Assembly (NCBI GenBank): GCA_028876495.1
Contig: JAGWRO010000089.1
Coordinates: forward strand, 62,001-126,000
Length of the DNA: 64,000 nt
Reading direction: 5' to 3'
Origin: Bacteroidota bacterium
GTDB taxonomy: Bacteria > Bacteroidota > Bacteroidia > Chitinophagales > Chitinophagaceae
Within the stretch, counting starts at the first letter, position 1. Every line of letters starts with the position of its first letter. Shown here piece after piece: positions 43,468 to 51,930 of this stretch. The translations under genes and the position numbers were made by a program. The notes under the pieces are model-generated. The model was not told the DNA's origin, searched no databases, and saw only the letters and a program-made list of their open reading frames with translations.

Positions 43468-44682
43468 TTAGTAATTGTTTTTAGCCGGCCTCAATTGGGC
43501 TTCATAAGCGATTCCCTTATTTTGGAAATCTTTTTTCATCAATTGAAATACCAATATTATCCAAACCAAAAAGCATGGTAAGGCTTTAAGCTTATAGGGT
43601 TGAATAAAATTTAACCTGACGTATTTAGGGAAAAAATCGGTTGAAGATAAACTTGTAAAAATTATTGTAAAGATTAATAAAAAAATTACGGGCCAATGCT
43701 TTTCGTCTTGCAAAACAAACCAAAGTCCTACGCCAACAACCGCAATAATATAAGTTGGGCTTTCTGCTGATGAGCTAAAAATTACAACCCCTATTAACAC
43801 AAGGCTTACATAGCTAAGCTGGAAAACAGGATTTTTGAGTTGATGGATTCGAAGTAATGGAAACAAGTAAAGCAAAGCTGCAATAAAAATAATTGATAGG
43901 TTTAAATATTGTGCTTTGGAAATTTGACTTAACATCCCCATCACAGAAATATTTTGCATGCCAGAATGAGCATTCACATTGTTTTTAATAATTAAAGTAT
44001 GATACCAATCAATATATGAGTGAAAAATAAAGGAAGTTGAGGAAATAAAAATAGGAAGCAAAAAAAGTACTACCAACCAGAAAAGAAAGGATAATATAAA
44101 TTTTACCTTTTTTTTTGAAAAAAATAAAAAAGCTATTCCCACTATTCCATATAATTTTATTAAAAACCCAATGGCAATTAAAAATGTAGCCCAAATATCA
44201 CGCTTTGTATGAATGAAAGTGAAAGATAAAATTATTAATGCTACAACTATACAATTAATCTGCATATTTTGTATGCAGGTCATCATTTCAATAGTTGAAA
44301 TAAGCAAGATGATATTCTGATTTTTATAACCAACAGGCAACTGTCTAATTGCTAAAAAAAGAATTGCTGCATTTACTATACACCATAAAAATGCGCCAAC
44401 GTTTATTGGAAACAAAGAAAAAGGGGAAATTATAATACTGAAGAGAGGGCCATAAAGATAATGATCTAATTTTTCTGAGGGATAAAGATAATATAAGTTG
44501 GATTGATGAAACATATGAACGTATGCATTTCTATAGATGAGGAAATTGGAAATTTTATCATAGCCTAATCTTATTTTTAGCAATGCTCCAATTACGGCAA
44601 GCAAAAACCATAAGATTGCTACAAATGAAAATTTTAGTTTATAAATTTTAAAATCTTTTAATAAAAGGTTCATCCGTGGCAT
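43468..44682 (-). CDS. GT87-family membrane glycosyltransferase (DUF2029)
   Basis: This 404-residue protein has about ten hydrophobic segments and the GT-C layout. Near the N-terminus, DKISNFLIYRNAY has the acidic/polar first-loop pattern and HYLYGPLFSIIISPF matches the YPP-like segment of DUF2029/GT87 enzymes. GT87 members use polyprenyl-phosphate sugars as donors on the outside of the membrane. It stands on the opposite strand just after the GT2 that could make such a donor (39-base convergent gap). The acceptor is unknown; lipid A, a glycolipid or an exopolysaccharide are possible. Confidence 0.8.
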   Translation of the reverse strand: MPRMNLLLKDFKIYKLKFSFVAILWFLLAVIGALLKIRLGYDKISNFLIYRNAYVHMFHQSNLYYLYPSEKLDHYLYGPLFSIIISPFSLFPINVGAFLWCIVNAAILFLAIRQLPVGYKNQNIILLISTIEMMTCIQNMQINCIVVALIILSFTFIHTKRDIWATFLIAIGFLIKLYGIVGIAFLFFSKKKVKFILSFLFWLVVLFLLPIFISSTSFIFHSYIDWYHTLIIKNNVNAHSGMQNISVMGMLSQISKAQYLNLSIIFIAALLYLFPLLRIHQLKNPVFQLSYVSLVLIGVVIFSSSAESPTYIIAVVGVGLWFVLQDEKHWPVIFLLIFTIIFTSLSSTDFFPKYVRLNFIQPYKLKALPCFLVWIILVFQLMKKDFQNKGIAYEAQLRPAKNNY

Positions 44683-44824
44683 TTGTTGAAAGTGAAAAGT
44701 AGAAATAAATTTTAATAGAATTATCTAAAAAGCAATAATTTATTGACATCCGGGTTTTAAAGTTTTCAGATAAGTTTACTTTAAAAAGGAAATAGTATTT
44801 TGCAAATTTTCAAAATTTTAAAAT

Positions 44825-45595
44825 ATGCACAAGATATTACTATCATTTGATGTAGAAGAATTTGACTTGCCATTAGAATATGGTATCAAAATATCAGATG
44901 ATGAACAAATGTCTAAAGGGGCAAAAGGATTAGATGCTATCAATGGAATTTTAGAAGATTTAAAAATTCAATGTACTTTATTCACCACCGCTAGTTTTGC
45001 TTTAAAATTTCCATCTAAAATTGTCGACCTTTCAGAAAGACATGAAATAGCCTCTCATACTTTTTTTCATTCCTCATTCAAAAAAGATGATCTTATAAAT
45101 TCGCGTCTTGTTTTGGAAAATATTACTTCAAAAAAAATTTTTGGATTGAGAATGCCGCGAATGAAAAATATAGATACCAGTTTAATTGAGGAAGCTGGTT
45201 ATAAATACGATTCTTCTATAAACCCTACCTGGCTACCTGGAAGATATAATAATCTTTCCAGGCCCCGGACCTGCTATGATGAGAATGGGATTACTAAATT
45301 TCCGGTTTCGGTATCGGCTAATTTAAGGATTCCCTTATTTTGGCTTGCCTTTAAAAATCTCCCTTATTTCTATTATAGAAAAATTGCTTTACAGAGCTTG
45401 AAGAAAGATGGATACTTATGTATTTATTTTCATCCCTGGGAATTTATAGATTTACATAAATATAAAATCCCGGTAATCATCAAAAGAAAATCAGGAAATG
45501 CTTTACTCGAAAAATTAAACCGATTGATTTCAGATCTAAAAAATGAAGGAGATTTTATAAGCATGAATTCTTTTTTAGATAAAAAGAAACGCTAA
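44825..45595 (+). CDS. Polysaccharide deacetylase family protein
   Basis: NodB-fold deacetylase of 256 residues without a signal peptide. Motif 1 is LSFDVEEFDL (metal and catalytic acids), motif 2 is EIASHTFFHSSF (HxxxH), motif 3 is FGLRMPRMKN and a late motif is YFHPWEF. The pattern resembles cytoplasmic deacetylases of exopolysaccharide loci (DUF3473-like) more than chitin deacetylases; members such as ArnD or NaxD act on undecaprenyl-linked sugars. Placed next to GT2 and GT87 genes, it could remove an acyl group from a lipid-linked sugar, giving a free amine. That is inference. Confidence 0.87.
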   Translation: MHKILLSFDVEEFDLPLEYGIKISDDEQMSKGAKGLDAINGILEDLKIQCTLFTTASFALKFPSKIVDLSERHEIASHTFFHSSFKKDDLINSRLVLENITSKKIFGLRMPRMKNIDTSLIEEAGYKYDSSINPTWLPGRYNNLSRPRTCYDENGITKFPVSVSANLRIPLFWLAFKNLPYFYYRKIALQSLKKDGYLCIYFHPWEFIDLHKYKIPVIIKRKSGNALLEKLNRLISDLKNEGDFISMNSFLDKKKR

Positions 45596-45935
45596 GTTAT
45601 ATGAAGTTTTCATCAGTTATATTTTCAAGTTAGGTGTAAAAAATAATCTTCGAAATGGAACAGGATTGGATTTAAAAAGTTTGTTGAAATAAAAATCTCT
45701 GTTATTTGTTCATTTGCTGATTTTGGATAAGCGAACCTGAGATTTATGATTTAATTTTTTAAATAGATTGCTCAACTTTTTTTATCTTATAATTCTTCAT
45801 TTCCTTCAAAATTTCCCCAGAATCTTTTTTTAAATTTGTAATAGTTTTAAATATACAAAAAATAAAAATGATAATAGCTTTACGGAGATTTTTTTGCGTG
45901 AATGATATTGATTAATTTACTTAAAATAATTTCTT
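45596..45935. other. Gene-free stretch
   Basis: No open frame, strong hairpin or repeat is seen. It is very AT-rich and probably holds the promoter of the dioxygenase-SDR pair. Confidence 0.45.
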
Positions 45936-46736
45936 ATGCCTGGTTTTGAATTTTTCAATTTCATTTCCGAGGAACAAAAAATTTTTTTTGATAAAAATGG
46001 ATTTATTCAGTTTAAACATTTTATTACCAGGGAGAATGTTGATTTATTTTTAAGAGAAATACAAAGGATTGAAAAAGACCTGATAGATAATAATATTGAA
46101 AAAGTAAATGGAGTGCCCTTAAAATTTGGAAAGGATATTAATGGGAATAAAATCATTCAAAGAAATACTTTCTTATCTCTGAAAAGTAAAATCTTGCACG
46201 AATTTTTGCAGGATCCACGTTTGAACAGTCTTACCGAATTGTTATATCCTTATGAAGGAAGAATTGCTGAAAATGAAAAAGATGGCCTGATACTTAATTT
46301 TTTTGAACGCACTCCAAACAGTACGTTTACAAAAATGGGATGGCATACAGATTGTCCCCGCGATATTTTTTTAGGCAATAAAATTATGCCCATGTTAAAC
46401 ATAGGTTTACACCTTGATAATTTTGCTTTTTCAAATGGTGGTTTGCGGGTAATACCGGGAACGCACAAGCAGAAAGTTTTTGATTTATTATTCCGAAAAA
46501 AATATTTTATTGACAATAAACCCGATCCTATGGAAGTTGGTTTTGACATAGAAGCCGGCGACCTTACTATTCATCATGGCAGTTTGTGGCACCGTGTTCA
46601 GGAATCCAATAAATACGGGCTAGAAAGCCGGCGCCGCGTGATGTATGTTCCGGTAGTTACGGGAAAATTTATGCCAAAAAATGAGAAAAGTAAAACCCCT
46701 TTCTATCACAGGTTTACAAAGAAAATACTTAAATAA
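45936..46736 (+). CDS. PhyH-family Fe(II)/2-oxoglutarate dioxygenase
   Basis: Phytanoyl-CoA dioxygenase-type hydroxylase of 266 residues. The iron-binding facial triad is visible: HTD in MGWHTDCPRD and the distal His in HHGSLWHRV, followed by the Arg of RRRVMYVPV expected to hold 2-oxoglutarate. Bacterial members hydroxylate lipids, amino acids or secondary metabolites. The SDR gene follows after 19 bases, so the pair may hydroxylate and then oxidise or reduce the same lipid or sugar. The substrate is not predictable; the glycolipid context makes a lipid chain a good first guess. Confidence 0.87.
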   Translation: MPGFEFFNFISEEQKIFFDKNGFIQFKHFITRENVDLFLREIQRIEKDLIDNNIEKVNGVPLKFGKDINGNKIIQRNTFLSLKSKILHEFLQDPRLNSLTELLYPYEGRIAENEKDGLILNFFERTPNSTFTKMGWHTDCPRDIFLGNKIMPMLNIGLHLDNFAFSNGGLRVIPGTHKQKVFDLLFRKKYFIDNKPDPMEVGFDIEAGDLTIHHGSLWHRVQESNKYGLESRRRVMYVPVVTGKFMPKNEKSKTPFYHRFTKKILK

Positions 46737-46755
46737 AACTACCTAAACCGTCATT

Positions 46756-47538
46756 ATGCCGTATGCTCTTATAACCGGAGCCAGTAAAGGAATTGGAAGA
46801 GCAATCGCGCTTGAATTAGCCAAACGTAACTATGATTTATTGCTTACTGCCAGGTCTTTGGATTTATTAAATGAAGTAGCAGAAGAAATTCAAAAGTTAT
46901 ACCCGGTGAATGTTCACTTTATTGCTGTAGACCTGTCAGAAAATAATGCGCCTCAAAAATTATTTGAATGGTGCATCGAAAAAAACTACGCAGTTTCAAT
47001 TTTAATCAACAATGCGGGAGCAGGGATGAGCGGATTATTTCAAGATTCTTCCTTAGAAAAAAATACAAAACTTATTTATTTAAATGTGGTAGCGCCAACT
47101 CAATTGTGCCAACTTTTTATACCATTACTCCTGCTTCAGCAACATTCGCAATTGTATATTTTAAATATTGCGAGTACGGCAGCTTACCAGGCTATTCCTT
47201 ACCTGGCAGTTTATGCTTCTTCAAAAGCATACATCCAAAAATTTAGCAGAAGCCTTTCGCTGGAACTTTCTGAGAAAGGCATTTCAGTAACGTGCATTTC
47301 ACCGGGGCCAACTGATACAGATTGGGCAAAAACGGCATCCGTTCCTGCAAAAGCTTTAAAGATGGCCGCAAAACTGAATATGCAGTCTTCAGAAGTCGCA
47401 AAAAATGCAGTTGAATCAATGTTTTCAAAAAAGACGGAAGTCGTACCGGGTTTTTTGAATAAGCTTGGTGTATTTATGACGTGGCTACTTCCAAAAAAAA
47501 TTAGCGAAAGAGTGGCCGTAAGCCTTTATAAAGAATAA
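46756..47538 (+). CDS. Short-chain dehydrogenase/reductase
   Basis: Classical SDR of 260 residues: the NAD(P)-binding TGASKGIGRA at residues 7-16, LINNAGAG, the catalytic Ser in LNIASTAAY and the YxxxK pair in YASSKAYIQK. The C-terminus (FLNKLGVFMTWLLPKK) resembles DltE-like and membrane-associated SDRs that act on lipid or polyketide-like substrates. It follows the PhyH gene by 19 bases, presumably co-transcribed, and ends 7 bases before the convergent GT4 gene. Confidence 0.9.
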   Translation: MPYALITGASKGIGRAIALELAKRNYDLLLTARSLDLLNEVAEEIQKLYPVNVHFIAVDLSENNAPQKLFEWCIEKNYAVSILINNAGAGMSGLFQDSSLEKNTKLIYLNVVAPTQLCQLFIPLLLLQQHSQLYILNIASTAAYQAIPYLAVYASSKAYIQKFSRSLSLELSEKGISVTCISPGPTDTDWAKTASVPAKALKMAAKLNMQSSEVAKNAVESMFSKKTEVVPGFLNKLGVFMTWLLPKKISERVAVSLYKE

Positions 47539-47544
47539 TAACAT

Positions 47545-48708
47545 CTATAATTTACCTGATTGATCCTGATAAATCTTTTCAAATGATACCAGGGTTTTAT
47601 TTATATCATGTTGCTGAACATATTCCAAACTTTTTATTCTCATTTTCGAATACACGTCATCCTTACTCATAATATTTTCAATGGCTTTTACGATAGCAGG
47701 GATATCACCTTCCTTATATAAATAGCCATTCATCCTATCTTTTACTAATTCACTAAGTGCTCCTGCATTTACAGAAATAACAGGAAGGCCTGAAGCCATT
47801 GCCTGCAAAGTTCCCAAACTCAATAGTTCCGCAATACTTGCAATTATAAAGCAACGGCTTAATTTATAGAAATAAGGAAGGTTCTCATCAGAAACAAACC
47901 CTGTAAAAATAACTTTGTCTTTAATACCTAATTGATCAGTAAGTTTTTCAAGAGGGATTTTGCTGGTGCCTTTTCCAACCACAACAAAGCAAAAATCAAT
48001 TTTTTTAACGGCAATTGCCACGGCCTGAAGTATCTCTTCCATATGCTTTTCCGGATCAAGCCTGCCTACATAAAGCAATATGGGTTTATCAGGAATGGGA
48101 TATTTATTTTTTATCGCACGCGCATCTCCGGACGGATTATAAATCTCCAGGCTTATTCCACTGGAAACTGCAATAGTATTCACTTTTAATCTTGGCCTTA
48201 TCAGGCGGGCGCCGGTTTCCGTAGGAGTCGTTATCAGGGTTACCTGGTTAAATACTTTGGAAAAACCTTTCCATAAATAATTCTCCAATCTTTGTTTTAA
48301 ATTTTCATTCTTTATAAGCACCGTCAAATTTTCAGGCATAAAATGGTTGGTGCCCATTATCGGTATTTTTAAATTCTTATTTACCCCGACAACAGCTTTA
48401 CTTAATGGAAAATGATCCTGGATATGTATGACATCCGGTTTAAAATTTTTTAGGATTTGCTTTATCCGGAATTTTAATAAAAATGGAATAGGAAGGCGGA
48501 TGGTTGGGTTGATTATAACAGAAAGAGACGGCATCCCATACACATCAAGATTATCAATTTCTTTAAGAGAGAAATGCGCAGATTCCGAAGGAGCTATCAC
48601 CGCCACTTTATGCCCTCTTTCCTGAAGCAAAGGCCCAATGCGGCATACAAAATAATATACTCCATTGATGTGAGGATAGTAACTACTGGATACAAAAAGA
48701 ATATTCAT
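47545..48708 (-). CDS. GT4-family glycosyltransferase
   Basis: Retaining GT-B glycosyltransferase of 387 residues. The N-terminal acceptor domain starts with MNILFVSSSYYPHINGVYYF and has the HIQDHFPLSKAV segment. The C-terminal donor domain has LLYVGRLDPEKHMEE and the EX7E-type segment IASIAELLSLGTLQAMASGLPVI. The family includes phospholipid and diacylglycerol mannosyl/glucosyltransferases, and the N-terminal pattern resembles those that glycosylate membrane lipids. Its start codon overlaps the DedA gene stop by four bases, so the two are translationally coupled; GT4 plus DedA suggests a lipid product. Confidence 0.9.
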   Translation of the reverse strand: MNILFVSSSYYPHINGVYYFVCRIGPLLQERGHKVAVIAPSESAHFSLKEIDNLDVYGMPSLSVIINPTIRLPIPFLLKFRIKQILKNFKPDVIHIQDHFPLSKAVVGVNKNLKIPIMGTNHFMPENLTVLIKNENLKQRLENYLWKGFSKVFNQVTLITTPTETGARLIRPRLKVNTIAVSSGISLEIYNPSGDARAIKNKYPIPDKPILLYVGRLDPEKHMEEILQAVAIAVKKIDFCFVVVGKGTSKIPLEKLTDQLGIKDKVIFTGFVSDENLPYFYKLSRCFIIASIAELLSLGTLQAMASGLPVISVNAGALSELVKDRMNGYLYKEGDIPAIVKAIENIMSKDDVYSKMRIKSLEYVQQHDINKTLVSFEKIYQDQSGKL

Positions 48709-49271
48709 AATTTTTTGCGGATTGATTTTATAATGTAAAATAAAATAACAGATAAAAAAGTGACAATCGAAAGCGCAGCAAAAAAGTTTAAATAATGGTC
48801 GATCTGTTTATAAGCCGAGCCAAATAGTAAGCCTATTCCAAGATATACCACATATTGTAATGCAGATGTAACCAGGCAGATTTTTAGGAATCGTGCGTAC
48901 GGGACCCTGGCGTTTCCGGCAAGATAAATACCGGCAATTCCGATACCAAGTGTAATTTTTGAAAGGGAGATAGCTCTTTGGGAATTGGCATCAAAATAAA
49001 CCCTCGCCTTTTCCAGGTTTTTAGTTTTCATGCCAAAGCGTTTTAGGATTTTTTTGAGAAAAACAGGTATTCCCCATCGGCCAAACATATAAACAATGCT
49101 ATCGCCAATGACATCCCCCAGCACAATGATAGGATAAGCCATGAATAGATTTAAGTATCCCTCGCTACAAAGAAAACCTGCAATTACTGCTAATATTGGC
49201 CCTTCCACAATAGCTAAAGGAAATAATATTATGTATTTGAATTTGGGTAGTAAATAAAAGATGGTTTCCAA
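48705..49271 (-). CDS. DedA-family membrane protein (VTT domain)
   Basis: The 188-residue protein has the DedA/VTT layout: ILFPLAIVEGPILAVIAGFL, then the re-entrant segment VLGDVIGDSIVYMFGRWG, then SKITLGIGIAGIYLAGNARVPY. DedA proteins are needed for envelope integrity, and some act as undecaprenyl-phosphate flippases. It is the first gene of a coupled pair with the GT4. A DedA fragment also occurs in the chimeric gene at 22,084, but the two are not the same sequence. Confidence 0.88.
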   Translation of the reverse strand: METIFYLLPKFKYIILFPLAIVEGPILAVIAGFLCSEGYLNLFMAYPIIVLGDVIGDSIVYMFGRWGIPVFLKKILKRFGMKTKNLEKARVYFDANSQRAISLSKITLGIGIAGIYLAGNARVPYARFLKICLVTSALQYVVYLGIGLLFGSAYKQIDHYLNFFAALSIVTFLSVILFYIIKSIRKKL

Positions 49272-49669
49272 TTATAAAGATTTTATAACCATTATAATTT
49301 CAATTTTTATAAATCAATAGTCGGCAAATTTCGTCCCTGGGATATAAAATTTGCATTTACCTTCCTGACAGTCCTATTATTTTCTTTAATCTTTGGATGG
49401 TTTTAAAAATTGGTTTCTTTAGTAATAAAAAGTAATAGAAAGCTGCAAATTTAATTCTAATACTTCATTTAGTAATTTGATTGATTAGAATATTTTGCAT
49501 TAGGCAACCATTTGAGAAATTTGCCAGGAAAAGTTTTCTAAGACATGCATGCAATCTTACCTAGGATAATTTTCAAATCACAAAAATATTGCTGTCTGTA
49601 TTTCTCTGACCAATGAATCTTTCAGATTTTATAGAATAAAAAAGATATCCGATAATTCATTGAATTATT
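49272..49669. other. Gene-free stretch between DedA and integrase
   Basis: No coding frame, clear hairpin or repeat seen. It marks the change from cargo to the integration module. Confidence 0.45.
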
Positions 49670-50953
49670 TTATGTACCTAAAGTAGTTTGTTCTTTAGTT
49701 TTAAATGAAGTTAGATATTTGGTTATTTCACGTTTCTGATCACTTTCAAAACTTCCTAAATAGATTTCAGTTGTTTTTATTGAAGTATGGCCTAATTGCT
49801 CAGAAATCATTTCAATTGGAACCCCGGCACGTTTTAAAACAGTAGAAAATGAATGACGTGCAAAATTTGTAGTTGGCACTTTCTCAAGTTTGAGGTTCTC
49901 TGCAATTCTTTTCATGTATTTGTTTATAGTCCTTACTGCTTGGTTTATATCTCTATAAATTTGCAGGTCAGATAAATCGTTTGGATGAAGAATATCAAAA
50001 ATGAATGATTTTGACTTTTGTGGTTTCTTCCCCCATTTATCTATGATCCGTTGAATATCCTGCGTAATAAAAACTTCAATATTTTGGATATCGTCTTTTG
50101 TTGAATGTATCGTTTTTGCTCTAATAAAAGTGATTACATCTTTCTTAATGTTTTCATACTTTAAAAATGCGATGTCTTTTACATTAAGGCCATTAGCAAA
50201 ATAGGCAAACAGCCACAAATCCTTGGCGCGGGCCTCTTGAAAATTATCAGGTTTGTAATTGTATATTTTTTCTATCTCATCAATTGTCAAGGCCTTTTTA
50301 GCTTTTTTTGTTGACGGAGGAACATATTTCCCTTTTCCAAAAGGATATAATTCTGAACTAATTATCTTCTTTGAAATTGCCTGATTAAAAACGGTGCGAA
50401 TATTTCGCATATAAACACCTATAGAGGAATAAGACAATTTTATATCGGAGCTAAGAAAATATTTTTCAAGTAATACCAGGAATTCCGGAGTTATATCAGA
50501 AAATAATAAACAATCATCCTTTTTTTTCAAATAATCTTTCAAATGATTTACAGTAGTTGTATATCCTTTGGATGTTTTAATTGAACCTTCCTTATATAAT
50601 TTTTCAGCATAATCTTCTAAGTGTGTAACAATATTTATTGATTGAGATTGATTTGTAGTTTTAGGATTTATTGCCTGTCGATTATAGTATAGTGTATCAA
50701 ACTCTTTCCACGAAAAATTACGCCCTAAATCATTAATTATTTTATCAGCTTTATTTAAATAATAGATGATATCCTCAAATTGTTTTTTTAGGTCTTTACG
50801 CCTATGATATTCCTTAAATTCTTCTTCTGTCAAATCCACTCCTGTTTGATAAAAGCATATTAATCTATTAAAAATCACTTTTATTTTAACAGGATATTTC
50901 CCATTCTTTTTTTCTCGTTTTTTTAAAAGCCAAACTTTAGTGGTTATTTCCAT
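49670..50953 (-). CDS. int: Tyrosine recombinase (ICE integrase)
   Basis: Site-specific recombinase of 427 residues with the Bacteroidota layout: an arm-binding N-terminal domain (VWLLKKREKKNGKYPVKIKV), a SAM-like core-binding domain (about 105-215) and a catalytic domain. The catalytic region shows ARHSFSTVLKRAG, LGHTS and the nucleophile in TTEIYLGSF. At the place of the first catalytic Arg the sequence is FANGLNVKDIAFLKY, with Asn; IntDOT of CTnDOT is also known to lack this Arg. It lies 170 bases inside the tRNA 3' half taken as attR, the usual place for an ICE or island integrase. Confidence 0.9.
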   Translation of the reverse strand: MEITTKVWLLKKREKKNGKYPVKIKVIFNRLICFYQTGVDLTEEEFKEYHRRKDLKKQFEDIIYYLNKADKIINDLGRNFSWKEFDTLYYNRQAINPKTTNQSQSINIVTHLEDYAEKLYKEGSIKTSKGYTTTVNHLKDYLKKKDDCLLFSDITPEFLVLLEKYFLSSDIKLSYSSIGVYMRNIRTVFNQAISKKIISSELYPFGKGKYVPPSTKKAKKALTIDEIEKIYNYKPDNFQEARAKDLWLFAYFANGLNVKDIAFLKYENIKKDVITFIRAKTIHSTKDDIQNIEVFITQDIQRIIDKWGKKPQKSKSFIFDILHPNDLSDLQIYRDINQAVRTINKYMKRIAENLKLEKVPTTNFARHSFSTVLKRAGVPIEMISEQLGHTSIKTTEIYLGSFESDQKREITKYLTSFKTKEQTTLGT

Positions 50954-50961
50954 AAAAAAAA

Positions 50962-50985
50962 TTTACCCTACAATTTACCCTACAA
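50962..50985. repeat. Tandem 12-base repeats upstream of integrase
   Basis: TTTACCCTACAA occurs twice in direct succession (50,962-50,973 and 50,974-50,985), ending 9 bases from the integrase start. Position next to int and inside the element end suits arm-type recombinase binding sites or an autoregulatory operator. Confidence 0.55.
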
Positions 50986-51046
50986 ATATAAAAAAATACA
51001 AAATAGAAAATACAAATTTATTTTGTAATATTAATTAATAAATTGA

Positions 51047-51523
<477 letters not shown>

Positions 51524-51530
51524 TAACAGC

Positions 51531-51567
51531 AAAAGGTTTCAGACTATTTAAGTTTGGAACCTTTTTT
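51531..51567 (+). terminator. Terminator behind the second tRNA-like copy
   Basis: AAAAGGTTTC pairs with GGAACCTTTT around a 15-base loop, followed by T. Together with the terminator at 51,169 it gives each tRNA 3' half its own terminator, with unrelated stem sequences. The further stretch to 51,856 shows no gene. Confidence 0.75.
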
Positions 51568-51856
51568 ATTTGCAGGCAATTTCAACACATTTTATTCATA
51601 TCGAACAATCTGCTTCCACCAAAAACATACGCGGCTCGATGTGGTTCAAAAATATAAAGGGCAGGGGGTTGAATTAGGAGGAGAGGTGCTTTACTTCATT
51701 AAAATATCATGTATCAGTTGAATGGATTCATAGAAATCCAACAAATAACCACGATTTTAATTTTGTAAATTTTCTTTTAATATAATTTTTTCAGCAGTGA
51801 TCTTTACAACAATTCTGCAAAGCAAAATTCTAAATAATTATATATATAGTTGCCAG

Positions 51857-51886
51857 ATTGATTTTATAAAAAGAACTTTAGCTTTG
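51857..51886 (+). promoter_or_regulatory. Candidate promoter of the glycan-utilisation locus
   Basis: ATTG at 51,857-51,860 is followed after 18 bases by TAGCTTTG (51,879-51,886), a match to the Bacteroidota −7 consensus TAnnTTTG. Transcription would start near 51,893, about 38 bases before the GH3 start codon. Confidence 0.45.
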
Positions 51887-51930
51887 AAGGCATTGATATA
51901 AAACCTTACCCTCTAATAATTAATGCAATA

